The notes beneath the pieces are model-generated. The model did not search any database. It had not been told where the DNA came from and saw only the letters and a program-made list of their open reading frames with translations. Positions 62,460 to 64,000 of a DNA stretch of 64,000 bases are shown piece after piece; within the stretch, counting starts at the first letter, position 1, and the number at the start of each line of letters is the position of its first letter. The DNA comes from CAILZL01 sp035548495 (GTDB taxonomy: Bacteria > Pseudomonadota > Gammaproteobacteria > Steroidobacterales > Steroidobacteraceae). The position numbers were made by a program, and so were the translations under genes. The stretch is from assembly GCA_035548495.1 (NCBI GenBank), contig DASZSV010000036.1, forward strand, positions 1-64,000. The letters run 5' to 3'.

Positions 62460-64000
62460 ATGATCAACATTCGCAACAACGAACATCGTGCATTCACCGT
62501 GGAGCAATTCCGCGGACGTTTGCGCTGGGTGTTGCTGGTGTTGTTGCTGGCAGGAACGGGATTGGCAGCACGTGCGGTACAACTGCAATTGCTGGACAAC
62601 GGCTTTCTGTTGAGTCAGGGCAACGCACGATATACGCGCATTGCCAAACTGGCGGCGCATCGTGGCGCAATTTACGACCGCAATGGTGAAACACTTGCAG
62701 TCAGCACACCGGTGGATTCCGTGTGGGTTAATCCCAGGGAATTGGAACAAGCGGCAGACCAGATTCCCAAACTTGCTGAAGCACTGAATCGTGATCGCAA
62801 CTGGCTGGCGCAACGCATCAGCAGCAGCCTGGACCGCGATTTCGTGTATCTCGTGCGTCACATGAATCCCGAGGATGCGGCGCAGGTGAAGGCGCTCAAC
62901 ATTCCCGGTGTGTACCTGCAGCGTGAATACCGCCGTTACTATCCTGCCGGCGAAGTGAGCAGTCACGTGCTGGGCTTTACCAATATTGACGATGAAGGGC
63001 GCGAAGGACTGGAGCTTGCCTATGATCACTGGCTTGCCGGAAGTCCGGGTGCCAAGCGTATCATTCAGGATCGTTATGGCAGAACAGTGGAAGATATCGA
63101 AAGCATTCGTGATGCGCGGCCGGGTCAGGACATCACCACCAGCATTGATATCCGCATTCAATATCTCGCCTACCGGGAATTGAAAGCGGCGATCCAGCAG
63201 CACAACGCAGTATCGGGCTCGGTAGTGGTTGTTGATGTCAACACCGGTGAAGTGCTGGCGATGGTGAACCAGCCTTCGTACAATCCCAACGATCAGGAAC
63301 AACGCGATCCCAACGATATTCGCAATCGTGCTGCAACCGATCTGATGGAGCCGGGTTCCATCATGAAGCCCTTTGTGGCAACAGCGGGTCTTGAAACCGG
63401 ACGCTACAACGCCAACACCATCATTGATACTTCGCCGGGTCTGGTGAAAGTGGGCATCAAGACCATTGAAGACGAACATCCACTGGGTGCTGTGACGTTG
63501 ACCACGGTCATTGCCAAATCAAGCAACGTCGGCATGACCAAGCTTGCATTGTCACTGTCGCCGGAATCCATGTGGAAGACATTGTACGCATTTGGCTTTG
63601 GTCAGGTGACGGGCAGTGGTTTTCCCGGTGAGGCTGCGGGCATGTTGCTCAACTACAGGCAATGGCGTCCCATCAATCAGGCCACCATCTCATTTGGTTA
63701 TTCATTGTCGGTCACTGCATTGCAATTGGCACATGCCTACGCGATTCTCGGTGCGGGTGGTATTTCGCGGCCTTTGACATTGCAGCGGGTGGATGGTCCT
63801 GTTGAAGGACAGCGCGTGATTGATCAGCGCATTGCCGATGAAATGGTCAAGATCATGGAAAGCGTCGTGACAGAAGAAGGTGCAACCGGAACACGTGCGG
63901 CGGTGGTCGGTTATCGTGTTGCCGGCAAGACCGGCACGGCGCAGAAGCTGGTGAATGGTTCATACACCAGTGATGCACACATTGCCAGTTTCGGTGGCGT
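62460..64000 (+). CDS. ftsI: Peptidoglycan transpeptidase FtsI (PBP3), 5' part
   Basis: 513 codons are visible from ATG at 62460; the end lies outside the window. A short cytoplasmic part and one membrane helix (LRWVLLVLLLAGTGLAARAV) are followed by the pedestal domain (AAHRGAIYDRNGETLAVSTP, YYPAGEVSSHVLGFTN) and the transpeptidase. Active-site boxes: SxxK in EPGSIMKPFV, SxN in IAKSSNVGM, KTG in AGKTGTAQK. It makes septal cross-links with FtsW and is the target of beta-lactams. The gene follows ftsL after 9 bp. Confidence 0.96.
   Translation, partial: MINIRNNEHRAFTVEQFRGRLRWVLLVLLLAGTGLAARAVQLQLLDNGFLLSQGNARYTRIAKLAAHRGAIYDRNGETLAVSTPVDSVWVNPRELEQAADQIPKLAEALNRDRNWLAQRISSSLDRDFVYLVRHMNPEDAAQVKALNIPGVYLQREYRRYYPAGEVSSHVLGFTNIDDEGREGLELAYDHWLAGSPGAKRIIQDRYGRTVEDIESIRDARPGQDITTSIDIRIQYLAYRELKAAIQQHNAVSGSVVVVDVNTGEVLAMVNQPSYNPNDQEQRDPNDIRNRAATDLMEPGSIMKPFVATAGLETGRYNANTIIDTSPGLVKVGIKTIEDEHPLGAVTLTTVIAKSSNVGMTKLALSLSPESMWKTLYAFGFGQVTGSGFPGEAAGMLLNYRQWRPINQATISFGYSLSVTALQLAHAYAILGAGGISRPLTLQRVDGPVEGQRVIDQRIADEMVKIMESVVTEEGATGTRAAVVGYRVAGKTGTAQKLVNGSYTSDAHIASFGG

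Overview
The window comes from a gammaproteobacterium, probably an environmental one related to the xanthomonad/Nevskia/Steroidobacter side of the class. This rests on gene content and order: amtB-glnK facing ubiK-comM, kdsD-kdsC-lptC-lptA-lptB-rpoN-hpf-rapZ, petABC-sspAB, yraN-lpoA facing rsmI, then rnpB-mraZ-rsmH-ftsL-ftsI, plus the yeaG/yeaH/ycgB-type stress operon. These are gammaproteobacterial signatures, and several match orders known from Pseudomonas. A large TonB-dependent receptor and several secreted glycoside hydrolases suggest a polysaccharide degrader. I cannot name the genus from sequence alone. No CRISPR array, prophage or intact insertion sequence is visible.

Layout. 1-7.9 kb: the 5' part of a Ser/Thr protein kinase; rpoH (sigma-32) under a perfect CIRCE element; a small carbohydrate locus (GH5-like lipoprotein with an altered catalytic motif, a secreted protein of unknown family, a Tat-exported sugar epimerase-like protein); rpmB-rpmG; radC. 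8-17.3 kb: housekeeping genes coaBC, dut, pyrE and ampG, then a run with a 3-hydroxyisobutyrate dehydrogenase-like gene, algZ-algR and trmB, and two DUF4124 proteins. 17.5-21.6 kb: glnK-amtB with a sigma-54 promoter, divergent from ubiK-comM. 22-25 kb: a membrane-anchored cytochrome c, tRNA-Arg(CCG) followed by tRNA-fragment and hairpin repeats, and a GH10 xylanase. 25-31.6 kb: prkA-yeaH-spoVR, a HemD-like gene and a GH105-type hydrolase.

31.6-44.9 kb is envelope biogenesis and respiration: rapZ, hpf, rpoN, the Lpt and Kds genes, ibaG, murA, degS, petABC, sspAB. Two gene blocks often found here in relatives are absent: ptsN (between hpf and rapZ) and mla (between kdsD and ibaG). 44.9-53.7 kb is an accessory island (acyltransferase, four-gene MacAB-like exporter, TonB receptor) set between sspB and yraN. 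54-64 kb holds lpoA, rsmI, rnpB, a MarR regulator beside a doubly broken esterase gene, and the start of the division and cell-wall cluster, with a clear mraZ promoter and MraZ-binding repeats. ftsI runs off the right edge.

The strongest points for follow-up are the CIRCE operator on rpoH, the perfect 30-bp palindrome with an alternative pairing partner where ptsN would lie, the GH5 protein lacking its acid/base glutamate, an LpoA without a lipidation cysteine, and the mosaic of tRNA fragments behind tRNA-Arg. I found no convincing wholly new multi-gene system; the best candidate for undescribed biochemistry is the secreted 641-residue protein and its two carbohydrate neighbours at 2.0-6.5 kb.
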